This document shows positions 54,546-64,000 of a stretch of 64,000 bases of DNA, in pieces. The first letter of the stretch is position 1. Each line of letters begins with the position of its first letter. This stretch comes from Turritopsis dohrnii. Its lineage: Eukaryota; Cnidaria; Hydrozoa; Anthoathecata; Oceaniidae. The notes below the pieces were generated by a model. That model ran no database searches, was not told the origin of the DNA, and saw only the letters and a program-made list of their open reading frames with translations. The position numbers were made by a program, and so were the translations under genes. The stretch spans positions 1,736,001 to 1,800,000 of the forward strand of contig BQMF02000010.1 in the NCBI GenBank assembly GCA_027922465.2, read 5' to 3'.

Positions 54546-56305
54546 CCGGGTGTTTCAGAAAGAAGTTACGCTCTTTGGGCTGATATTTTGAGAAAACCAG
54601 TAAAGATATTTCAAACAAATTTTTTTAATCGTTTAGAGGAAAAGCTAACTTAAATGTTGGTGTATCATACTTTACTTTTCATGCACTAGATCAAAAGTTA
54701 TGCTCGTTTAGGGAAAAAAGTAATTTCTACAAAATCACAAAAAATAGACAAAAAAGGCTGACAAAAGTTATTTTGAACTTTAAGAAATTTCTTTTGATAA
54801 TATTTAAAGATGTCATAAAAAATAATAGTTTTTTTAGCAATAAAAACCAATTCCCAAAGGCATTTTTAAGCAAAAAATATTCATGATAGAAAATTGGATT
54901 TTTTTTTTCTGCTAAAATAAAAGGGCTTTGTGGATGTATTTATATTTTATACTCACAAACATGCCTCGTCTAACAGTGGACCAACGAATCTGGGTTTGTA
55001 TCGAATATGCAAGAGTTGACAATGCAACTGAAATTCAGCGTCACTGGCCAAACCATTGGCCAAATGATCCACCTCCAAGTAGAGTTACCATCACAAAAAC
55101 ATTTCGAAAATTTGAGCAAGAAGGCACGTGCCACAATCTATGTAAGGGACGTTCAGGTAGAACTACGAACAGCAAGATCCCCGCAAAATATTGATGCAGT
55201 AAGAAATTCACTTCAGCAAAATGGAATTCGATCTTGCCGTCGAAATGGTTTAAATCTCTCTGCATCTTCGTTTAATAGAATTGTAAAAGAAATAAAATAC
55301 CACCCTTATGTATTGGTTAAAAGACAAAAATTAAAACCCCAAGATCCAGCCCAAAGACTTGCGTTTTGTAACTGGTTTATTCGTATGAACAATGCAATCT
55401 TTTTAGAAAATTTAATCATTTCTGATGAAGCCATCTTCAGTATGAATTCTGATGTTAATTCAAGAAATGTCATACATTATTCACAGCTTGGTGATGGTCA
55501 CCCAAATGATCATTACATCGAATTCGAGCAAGGTGCTGACCAAGTTATGGTTTGGATGGGTGTAACTGGTCGTGGAGAAGTGCTCGGTCCCCATTTTGTT
55601 CAAGGAAGATTGGATACTCGGGAATATCTAAGGATAATTAGATATCACGTTGTACAAGGAGATATGAGGCGTCTTCAAATCAACAGAAGCAAACTCTTGG
55701 TGGATTCAAGATGGGGCCCCGGCACATACCAGCAATGCTTCATTAAGGTATCTCCGCGGTCAGTTCCCCGGTAAAGTTGTTAGTACTCGTGGGGATATCA
55801 CATGGCCCCCACGCTCTCCAGATCTCACAGTTTGTGACTTTTTTTTGTGGGGTTATCTAAAACAGAAGATTTGGACACAACCTCAAAATCAACTTCCACA
55901 AAATCTGAGACAACTGAAAAATGCAATACAACAAGCTGCTGTTAATTTAGATCCAGTCATGATACGCCAAGCCTTTCAAGGAATGGTACATAGGATAAAT
56001 AAGTGTATACAAAGTAATGGAAATACATTTTCTAATGAATAAAGTAATATACGAGTTATAATTTATCCATTTGTTTGACAATTCTTTTGTTAGCCTTTTT
56101 TGTCTATTTTTTGTGATTTTGTAGAAATTACTTTTTTCCCTAAACGAGCATAACTTTTGATCTAGTGCATGAAAAGTAAAGTATGATACACCAACATTTA
56201 AGTTAGCTTTTCCTCTAAACGATTAAAAAAATTTTTTTGAAATATCTTTACTGGTTTTCTCAAAATATCAGCCCAAAGAGCGTAACTTCTTTCTGAAACA
56301 CCCGG
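54546..56305 (+). mobile_element. Tc1/mariner-superfamily transposon, 1,760 bp
   Basis: Terminal inverted repeats of about 225 bp start CCGGGTGTTTCAGAAAGAAG and end with the exact complement. Flanked by TA (54,544-54,545; 56,306-56,307). The parallel copy of the host repeat at 51,686 (GGATATACATCCATATC) is the empty site with a single TA. Encodes a broken transposase. The close TIR match and few lesions suggest recent activity. Confidence 0.95.
54961..56041 (+). pseudogene. Mariner-like transposase, DD41D spacing, two frameshifts
   Basis: DDE/D transposase of the IS630/Tc1/mariner group. N-terminal helix-turn-helix region MPRLTVDQRIWVCIEYARV; first Asp in IISDEAIFSM; second in WIQDGAPAHT; third in RSPDLTVCDFFLWGYL. 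With mariner convention, 41 residues lie between the second and third Asp. Frame 1 (54,961-55,192) shifts near 55,120, and frame 2 shifts near 55,700 just before WIQDGAPAHT. The C-terminal frame ends at TAA by 56,042. Catalytic residues are all kept, so only indels inactivate it. Confidence 0.9.
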
Positions 56306-56672
56306 TACACCCATATCTATGTTTAAATATCAAAGTACTTTCAGTAGCATTAGTAACTGAAAGTCCTAATTGTTATGTAGATCTATTTGATTAACACACA
56401 TTCCTTCATGAATTACGTGATAAAACATGAAAGAAATGTATTTTAAATATTTGAAATTTAAAGCCTTCGAAAATTCAAAAGGCTGCTTTTCGTGTTTAGA
56501 ATTTACATTGCGTTAGTAGTGGGAACTGCCATTTCGGCCGTAGTAGTAGGAGTCCAAGTGTGTTTTAATACGGTATTCGCTTTCGCTGCTACCGTAATAT
56601 GAAAGAAACGAAACAAAAGTGCAATAGACTGACTATTACTTCTGACATTATTAGCTATTTAAATGCTACATG

Positions 56673-56714
56673 AAAGACTGGGTGAACAGAGTAGCCTCTT
56701 TTGTTAGCCAATAG
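56673..56714 (+). pseudogene. Orphan 3' end of the secreted Tudor/SH3-like gene
   Basis: KDWVNRVASFVSQ-stop, homologous to the last 13 codons of the left copy (41,687-41,730). The downstream flank TAGTTGTAAATTTGAATGAA is identical in both. It marks where a duplicated block was inserted into the right-arm gene. Confidence 0.8.
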
Positions 56715-57581
56715 TTGTAAATTTGAATGAAACTCAGAATTTTTGTCATAAATCAATACAAATAATTTATTGAGCGTTTATGTCATTGTTCAAGGACAAA
56801 ATATTCAGTTTGCGCAATAAGAAATTTATTCCAAGTTGGTTTTCATCGCGAAATCAAACCAACATTAAAATCCTTTTTACACTTACACGAACATATTATT
56901 TGTGACAAGATCTATTTGTGTTTTCAAATTCTCTCATAGTAATTCATGAGAATGTAAGAATAGTTATCTTCACAGTGAAGAATTTCTTGACTTCTTGTAC
57001 TTGTACTTTTCAGCTGTCTTCAATTAGTAGGATAAAACAACGAATAGTAGATCTGTTCTGACCAGATTATCAACGCTGTCCAACTTATCAACCCTTCACC
57101 GTCCCGTTTATAATCGGGTCAAAGCGTTGAAAAGCCGGTCGTCCCGATTACCAACGCAGAACTAACCAATTTATTCTGTGGCTAAGAAGTCCAAACGTAA
57201 GAAGTCAACTACACACTTATTGTGAACATTTCACAAAAAGCGTTGCTGAAAAAAATACATGGCGTTTGCAAGTTGGACACTCATCGAGGCTGCAAACGCC
57301 TGAGGATTCAAGATGCTAATCTTTTCAGTCAAAGCGAAAAGCCTCCTTTGATGACGAGAACACTCTTAGTTGGAATAAAGGACTAATACAAAATATAGAT
57401 ATTTGTTAATGTCACTGAGTTTTGCACAACGTATTGGCGTTTGCAAGTTGGACACCGATCCAGGTTGTAAACGCCTGTCAAATCAAGGTTTGATGACGAG
57501 AATAATGTTGTGTATTGGTTGAGTGTGTCTAGCTCTCTATTTCACGTTTACGTGTAAATTCTCTTAAAAATTGATATTAAC

Positions 57582-58490
57582 TTAGTTACTATATGGAATT
57601 TTGTTTCCTGACTCCTGCGAAATGTCATCAAGTTCAGGAAAGTGTTGACGCAGAAAAAGAGTAACAGTTCCAGGATCTAAATCACTGTTTTCGTAATACT
57701 CCTTGAAAAATTCCGGATATGATTCCTCGAGAATTTCGTTAATTTCCCAAAGATGCTTGCTTTCGGAACGTTGAATTTGAAGAAAAAGATTTTTTTCCGG
57801 GTTTTTTGATTCTTCTAATAATTCGTTTATTGTACCCTCCTTCAAAGAATTTGAAAGGAAACTTGGGCACAATGCCGAACGCTCCTCTTTTTCCGTTTCG
57901 TCTTTGGCTGCAAGGATATAATTAAAAAAAGTCTCAATAGCTTCAAAATGTTAACTTATATAGCGATTTTCGTGTCTTACCTTTTTTAGCAAGATTCTGA
58001 AGGCTTTGCTGCTCTGAAATGATAATTGTTATTTTAACTTAAAATAAATTAAAATAAAGTAAATATTAATAAAAATAATACAGAATACCTATTGGTTCGT
58101 TCTGAATACACCATTTACAAAACCAGTCACCCTTTGGCTTTTTATCCAGTTTGGAGCATCTGAAATGACTCCAATTTAAGCATCTGTCGCAGATAATACT
58201 ACAGCCTGACAAATGCATCCTGCAAGTTCCACATTGCCAATTTTCTTTTCTTTTTTTTGAATTTATTTTTTGGTGGATATTTTCCAAACATTGGGGATTG
58301 CAGTATTTTTCAAGGATCGTTTCATCAAGTAGACCGTCCATAGCTGAATTAGGTAGATTCTTCTTCAACATGTGTTCCTCCAGGTCCATTCCAAAATCCA
58401 CCACCCTTTCCAAATCCTCTTTCTTTGCAAACATCGAGATGATCATTCTTTCCTTCTGTTCATTGGTCATTGACTTGAAGGAGCACAGCG
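57582..58490 (-). CDS. PHD-finger protein gene, right copy, open
   Basis: Exons 58,089-58,490, 57,981-58,013 (33 nt) and 57,582-57,907, all GT-AG and consistent in phase (…PIG|E..; ..KK|A..). The PHD-type zinc finger CGTCRMHLSGCSIICDRC-HFRC-WFCKWC is followed by the linker QQSLQNLAKK. The tail has EETEKEER-like charged sequence, EGTINELLEESKNPEKN, ESYPEFFKEYYENSDLD and a stop after NKIPYSN. The stops that disable the left copy are sense codons here (CAG CAA; TTTGAAG). The exon at 58,490 is preceded by a TTTTTCTCTAG acceptor, so upstream exons exist. Likely chromatin-reader function; part of the integrase-USP-PHD unit. Confidence 0.75.
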
Positions 58491-58804
58491 CTAGAGAAAA
58501 ACGAATGGTGCTTTAATCTTATCAATGTTTGATAGGAATGTTAAAGTAAAGCAATGATTGATAATAAAGGTTTCATTATCATTTTGATACGTTTAACCTC
58601 CGTTCTGTCCAGACATACACTCAAGTGATGGTTTACAACTCAATTCACCATCGTCTTTGGCGAGTGGACTTTCTAAACAATAATATTTAATGATTTTCGT
58701 CACGATCTAATGGTGCACAACGTAACATTAAGGTATACAATGACTTGAACACCCCTTTTTTGAAGCGCGAATATGACGAAAATACCAGACAAAGTTTGTG
58801 ATAC

Positions 58805-58876
58805 CTTCGTGATCCATCAAGTTAGATACTCCCGACAAATCTGTTAAAGCTTTGGTTGCTTTTAATAATTCGACTT
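58805..58876 (-). CDS. Candidate linking exon, right copy (72 nt)
   Basis: AG acceptor after AATTGTTTTTAAAG and GTATCAC donor. Encodes VELLKATKALTDLSGVSN, matching the left exon 39,480-39,551 in length and sequence. Partial gene model. Confidence 0.45.
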
Positions 58877-58908
58877 CTTTAAAAACAATTGAAACGCAAA
58901 CAGAATTA

Positions 58909-60346
58909 TAAACAAGATGCCCTACCGGGCAGAAGTATTCCTGCAGATGACTGGAAGACTTTCTGGAGGCTTTTCAGAAAGAAATGAATGTTAGTTCACG
59001 CTTTCAAAAGATATGCATAATGCAGAATGATGTTGCGGTATTTTACATTTTACCTTTTAACAACGATAACAATTAAACTTTGTTGTCTCATATAAAACAG
59101 ACTTGCTTCAATTTAGAGATTTTTTAAAAAAGATTTTAATTCAAAGTTGTATTCCCAAAAGAATCTTCAAAAAGTAATTAAGTAATAAAAAGTTTGTCGC
59201 GTCAAGAAAAGTCTGTGCTTAAGAAGAAATAACTTCGAATTCATTTAATTACATTCCCGAGAGCATCATAAAAGTTAAGAGACTTTGAAAGATTTTGCCG
59301 GAGATCAAGCTTAAAAAGGAACACCGTCAGTTTAAAAATCCATTAGAGAACACTCTTCCGTGGACGCTTCAAAATACTCCTTTTAAAACTATACAGTATG
59401 AAAATCTTTATGTTGTTTGTACCTGAACTTCATAATAAAAACTTTTACTTGGCCTTGCGAAATAATAAAAATATCTGTGTTTCCTTTTTATCGTCAGCTT
59501 GATAGTATACAAACTTTAGAATCAGATATTTTATCATATATTTTAAATTCGACTAGTCAATTAGAAAAGTGGTCATCAAATGATAAATAAAATAGGTAGA
59601 AGTTGATGAGGAAGATGAGCTGTGCTTCAAGATTCCAGAGCTTTATAAAAACAAGATAGCTTACCTAGGAACATGAAATAGAAAATTGTATTATATTTAG
59701 AAAAAGACTAATAGAAACCTTACGCATTTTTTTAAATCGATGTAAGCATACCGTTTTTGTAGTCGTTCATATCTGATTTGAAGCATCAAAAACTGCTTAT
59801 TTATCACGAATAACTACTAAGAGTATTAGTTTCACGTAGATTATCAGTTTGGATCATAAATGTTCTTGATTCTTTTAAGTTTGAGAGCGGTATAACCTCT
59901 TCTATATCCATATATTCAACCAAGAAATTTTCTCAGATCTACGCGTGCTTCTTCGCTTCCATTTTTAAAACAACTACGGAAAACGTAAGAACGTTGCATA
60001 AGACTCACGTGAAAAACATTTCTACCTTGGCATCTGCGATTTAGCCATATGTCAACTATTCCTTTCAGTAGAGCTTATATTATACACCTTTAGAGTCTTT
60101 TCAAGCAAAGTACTTGCACACAATGAATGTAGTGTGAGTTAAGATATTTAAAGCATAAAAAAAATGTAAGTTTGGAACTTAGAGGATTTGACTGACTATT
60201 TCCCATCGACAAAAATCGGTCTAGGTTTGGACAGTGAAAAAAAAAAACAAAAAAAACACAAACGGTTTCAAAGTATTCCTTGCTTACGCAGGAATACAAA
60301 AAACACGAACGGTTTCAAAGTATTCCTTGCTTACGCAGGAATACAA
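58909..60346. mobile_element. About 1.44-kb insertion in the right arm
   Basis: The left arm reads continuously here (GGCTTCGGTTAAATATAATT at 39,435). The right arm has 1.44 kb between these flanks, accounting for the arm-length offset. No coding sequence recognised. A 45-bp direct repeat (ACGGTTTCAAAGTATTCCTT…CAGGAATACA) lies at its right end and AGAAGTATTCCTGCAGATGA at its left, so it may be a TIR element, type unknown. Confidence 0.6.
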
Positions 60347-61048
60347 TAACCGAAGCCACTGGTGACACTAGTGCAGGCACTAGAGATACTTTATAAACAC
60401 CTTCTGGCTGAATGTCAGTGCTTGAGACTTCATCAGTCATTTCTCCTTCTTCATAATTATTTCCATTTGAACAATCTTAATTATAAAAAAATAAAGAAGG
60501 TGAATATAAATGAGTAACAACGAGATGATGATATAATGAGATAATGATTGTTTGAGCATCCCCGTGCGAAAGCATGGACGTATAAGGAGAGAAAGACACA
60601 CAACTTCCATAGATCTGTAGAAATAAAGCGTTGTTACACTTACTTCGAATTGTCGGCTGCTGTTTGGTGGTTGCTTCACCTATGCCTTCTAAAATGAACA
60701 GAACCTGTAAAAAAGCTGTCAACATAGAAACTGAAGTATTCTAGGATTTTAGAGCATGATACCCGATTCTAGCATTTCGGTGGTTTCCGTGACATCCGAA
60801 ATGATTGAATTTGGGAAGGTTTCTGCAAAAAATATGACTGAAGTGAAAATGCAACTAGAACAGTTATGGAATGAATATTGTTAAACAACAAAGTGAAGTA
60901 CTTGATTCCATGTTTGCAGAACCTGTGTTTCCTTGAAATTCCGTATTTTCAGCGTCGATCACTATGGAAAAGTAGGAATGACTGAAAACGATAAAACGTG
61001 TACTCTTATAACATGTTCTATGAAAGTTCTGAATGATAATGTATCTAC

Positions 61049-62046
61049 CATATAAACAATAAGAGGGTTTGTAAAGTGGATCAAAATTACTGCATTTATG
61101 CAACGTTGGTGTGGCCAATCCGTCGTAGAGGTACCAAATACCGTCATACAATATCATGCAAGTATAATGACTTTGCTTCCAAAGTGTCACCCCGATCAGA
61201 CGGTATCTACGAAGAGATTAGAGTATTATTTTTTTTGCCCTGTGTTTGACACATTCGAAATTATTATCTTGAAATGATACCGTTGGATTTCTTCGTTGTA
61301 TTTAATGTTCATTACTACAGGAAATGAATTAATTTCAAATTTGCGTTTTGCTGCGACAACATCAACAGTTATGGGTAAAAGGACCAGAATTTTCTTGAAA
61401 GTTCGATCACTGGATTTCCTTAGTCCGTTGCAGCAAGGTTTCCAAGTTCTTAAAATGAACCAAGAAGTAAATAACAAACGAAAAAGAATTAAAAACATCG
61501 TAAAAGAATATTCACATACCCGTTACTTATATTTTCGTCCCTGAACATATACTTTGGATCGTCAGTGGGTTTATCCAGGTTGATACCACATGTTGAATGG
61601 CTGGATGAATTTGCCCAACTTTCGAATTCCTTCTCAAATATGTTTGGTGAAACCCATTTGGTGTTTTTCTCCATGCTGACGTGAATTATACCTTCTCGGT
61701 CAAGCAAGTCGCGAGGCTTTGGACAAGTTTGGCTATCACAAACAGATGTGATGGTATGTCTCAAATTAGAGATGAGATAGCGCTTGATGAAAGAAAATTC
61801 ATCTCGGAAAAAATCGATCACACCATCTTCTACTGCAAGTTGTTCACCTTCAGCTACGCACATTCTTGCACGATTATAACTATCATCAACAATCAATCGA
61901 AACACTTTGTCGCTAGCATGGTTGAAACAAACTCGTCCAAATTGACACACAAAAGAAGGCAATGTCGTGAACACCACCTTAAGGAGAGTAAACCAACTGT
62001 CGATTCGGCATGTATTTGCAAATTTGTATAGTACGGCCTTTTTCAT
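61049..62046 (-). CDS. USP-like (C19) cysteine peptidase gene, right copy
   Basis: Exons 61,520-62,046, 61,281-61,448 and 61,049-61,206, same sizes and splice sites as the left copy (168 and 158 nt exons). Cys box FANTCRIDSWFTLL; His box QSHYTCMILYDGIWYLYDG; all catalytic residues present. Differences from the left copy are scattered substitutions (for example SDKVFRL, ATPTLHKC). A short terminal exon with VIPTFP-stop is likely near 60,965. The upstream CXC remnant (62,246-62,432) keeps the same order as in the left arm. Confidence 0.7.
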
Positions 62047-62245
62047 TCAGCTTTTCTCTAAAACTCGGTAAAGATAAGTCAACAACAGACTGATCATCAC
62101 CTACAGTAACATCATATTTATGACACTAACATCACGATGATAAAAATGGGAAGGTTGCGCAACTGGACAATAAAGACAACAACATGAGATGTGAACGACT
62201 ATGAATTAAAATGAATTGATCCGACATCGGACTGAAGCTTTTCAT

Positions 62246-62432
62246 TTAAATGAAGTTGTTGTCTTCGTTGTCGCTGTTATAGCTGCTTGGATATCTACAA
62301 TGTTAAAAGACAGCGTACATTAAGCCGGATTTATGCTTTCCCTATTGGAACAGGAACGTTTACTCGGATGGCAATGTTTAGAGCATCTCAAGCACTGTCT
62401 TTTGCAAGAGCACGAGAACGTTGAGCAACGTT
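62246..62432 (-). pseudogene. Integrase CXC tail remnant at the arm edge
   Basis: Minus strand: CSTFSCSCKRQCLRCSKHC then CHPSKRSCSNRES and a stop. It retains the Cys in RSCSNR that the left copy changed to Trp. The rest of the integrase is absent, so only the last exon's end was duplicated. Confidence 0.8.
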
Positions 62433-62600
62433 CATAAAAACGTTTAAACGTTTTTGCCAAAATTCAAAAACGTTTCAATAATTCGAAAGGGAAAACGTTT
62501 AAAGGTTTTATAAAATGTTTTATGCAATAACATTAAAAACGTTTAAACGTTTAAACGTTTTATCATTGAAAACGTTTTAATATCTCAATATCTGTGACTG
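62433..62600. repeat. AAACGTTT palindrome cluster
   Basis: At least eight occurrences of AAACGTTT or TTTAAACGTTTAAACG-type runs, replacing integrase sequence at the arm boundary. Self-complementary motif, satellite- or MITE-like. Confidence 0.8.
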
Positions 62601-62679
62601 TCCACGGGAAAAAACTAACAATGATTTATAGATTATAATCTATATTTACCTATATTATAGATTACATTTTATCTATAAC

Positions 62680-62995
62680 CCAGCCGGCAAAAAGACGTTT
62701 TAAAAACGTCTTAAAGACGTCTTGGAAGACGTCTTAAATCCGTCTAAAACTGATCGGATTTGTCCGTTTAGAAAACGTTTTTTCAAGACGTCTTTAAGAC
62801 GTCTTCCAAGACGTTATTAAGACGTTTTTAAATCGCATTTTAGACGTTTAAAACTTCTTTAAGACGTTTAGAAAACGTCTTTCCAAGACGTCCTTAAGAC
62901 GTTGTAAAAAGACGTTTTCTAAACGGACAAATCCGACTGGTTTAAGACGGATTTAAGACGTCTTTTTCTAACATTTTAAAGACGTCTTCATTTTA
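62680..62995. repeat. AAGACGTCTT palindrome array
   Basis: Dense repetition of the palindrome AAGACGTCTT and AAGACGTTTT variants, more than a dozen within 310 bp. A mirrored pair of GGATTTGTCCGTTTAG / CTAAACGGACAAATCC (62,755 and 62,920) shows the whole block is one large inverted repeat. Confidence 0.85.
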
Positions 62996-63106
62996 TCTGG
63001 TAAAAACGCTTTCAAAACCACTTTAAGATGTGTTTTCAGGTGCGTTTCTCCTTGGGTAACAGAAGACTCATAATTAGTTTTTCAATGTCTTTATGTTTCA
63101 GTAATA

Positions 63107-63151
63107 ATGAATGAATGAATGAATGAATGAATGAATGAATGAATGAATGAA
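63107..63151. repeat. (AATG)n microsatellite
   Basis: About eleven tandem AATG units. Confidence 0.9.
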
Positions 63152-63159
63152 TAAAAAAA

Positions 63160-64000
63160 TCAATAAGAAAACTAATGATAAAATCTTCTTATTCAAATAA
63201 ATATTTACATGTAGTTTATAAATTAATTGGGGAACAAATAACTCATAACACTGCCAAAGTTTAAAGCTGGTCATTATTAAAAAATATTCCGTAAAACATA
63301 AGTATAGTCTTTCATAAATTATAAAGGTATAAAAACGACTCTTGAAAAAGGGTTAGCTAAATCGAAGTAATTTTCAAATTTTAGAAATTGTCATGGGTTG
63401 GAACTGTTTCTTGTTTGATTTTACTGCAACTAAAACTCAGAATGACAGAAACTCTTTGAAAACCAACCAAAAAGACATGCAAATAACAATGGTGCTTTTC
63501 AATTAGCAGGAGCAGCTGTTGTTGTCATGTTTTTCTTCAGTGAAACAAGATCAGTTTTTAGTTTATCGCATGATTTTGTGTATTTCCTCTTCCTCAGCTT
63601 TTTTGACAGTAATCTAAAATTCAAAAACCCTATTTAATGAGAGGTGTTACAACAATCACAAAAATGAAAACATCTAGAGTAAACAGGACACATACCAGTA
63701 ACTGCTTGATATAATATTTTCTTCTCACTTTTTTTTGTTATCATGTTGAGGGAACAATAAGCAACTTGGGTGGAAAATAATCTAAATAAAGAATGAGAAA
63801 CACTTTTAGCAAAACAGAACAAACAGAATGCAGAAAGGATACACACAATAAAGTAATGTGTGCAACAAGCATAGATAAGCATGAAAATTAAATTAAAGAA
63901 GTTAATTGCCATTTCAGTATTAAATTAACAGCGTACTGGAAATCTGATTTATATACTTGGATTAGCTGAAACCTGAAAAACAGGCAAAACATTCATGTCT
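63160..64000 (-). other. Possible exons of an unidentified minus-strand gene
   Basis: Two stretches have plausible splice signals: 63,696-63,780 (TTTATTTAG acceptor, GTATGT donor, reading LFSTQVAYCSLNMITKKSE) and 63,499-63,613 (ATTTTAG acceptor). Their phases do not join into one long frame, so I do not call a gene. Nothing else recognised to the end. Confidence 0.3.

Larger units (their letters stand above)
49682..62432 (-). repeat. Right arm of the giant inverted repeat
   Basis: Inverted partner of 37,368-45,665, longer by insertions: a second copy of the 51.5-52.0 kb unit with a mariner element (54.2-56.7 kb), a 1.4-kb unknown insertion (about 58,909-60,346) and small expansions. It ends at 62,432 in the middle of the CXC coding sequence, where AAACGTTT repeats begin. 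Confidence 0.9.

Overview
The window is nuclear DNA of an invertebrate animal. It is AT-rich, with spliced genes that use short GT-AG introns of about 65-150 bp, and it carries a SOCS-box protein (a metazoan domain), a tRNA-derived SINE and a very dense load of transposons. I cannot name the species. One short repeat near 20.88 kb resembles repeats I associate with molluscs and related phyla, but that is weak evidence.

Layout. 1-4.4 kb: no convincing gene; a 42-bp minisatellite, small foldback (MITE-like) elements and an old SINE. 4.5-5.7 kb: a WD40 + SOCS-box (WSB-like) gene. 7.5-10.6 kb: a repeated unit split by a 5'-truncated LINE. 10.9-18.3 kb: a local duplication cluster with two copies of a small secreted cysteine-containing protein, a broken second WSB-like copy and a third WSB 3'-end fragment. 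These are interrupted by a TA-flanked MITE, a tandem pair of non-autonomous Helitrons and a 2.4-kb element with about 70-bp TIRs and a 9-bp target duplication. 15-21 kb also holds a 1.16-kb foldback element and its fragments. 22.7-24.1 kb (minus): a gene built almost entirely of symmetric phase-1 micro-exons of 12-30 nt, the most unusual gene here. 24.5-31.0 kb (minus): a decayed Rep/helicase Helitron with an apparently identical 2,044-bp internal tandem duplication. 31.0-34.6 kb: four more Helitrons joined head-to-tail to it (CTAG|TC junctions).

34.65-62.4 kb: a decayed KRBA2/Ginger-like integrase gene ending in a Cys-rich CXC-type tail. It is followed on the same strand by a spliced USP-like peptidase and a PHD-finger gene. 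The block from the CXC tail onward (37.37-45.67 kb) is present a second time in inverted orientation (49.68-62.43 kb), giving a giant diverged inverted repeat around a 4-kb spacer. Each arm carries a secreted single-domain protein gene (2 exons, TATA box), a USP-like gene and a PHD gene. The PHD gene is open in the right arm and broken in the left. The right arm also received a Tc1/mariner element of 1,760 bp with DD41D spacing, and the left arm received a tRNA-SINE. 62.4-63.1 kb: arrays of AAACGTTT and AAGACGTCTT palindromes.

How it fits together: few host genes are likely intact (WSB-like ORF, two small secreted proteins, two Tudor/SH3-like secreted proteins, the micro-exon gene). The USP and PHD genes travel with the integrase and look like cargo or accessory genes of a large mobile unit. 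Because so much of the window is internally duplicated, several insertions can be dated and delimited against an empty paralogous copy inside the same window.
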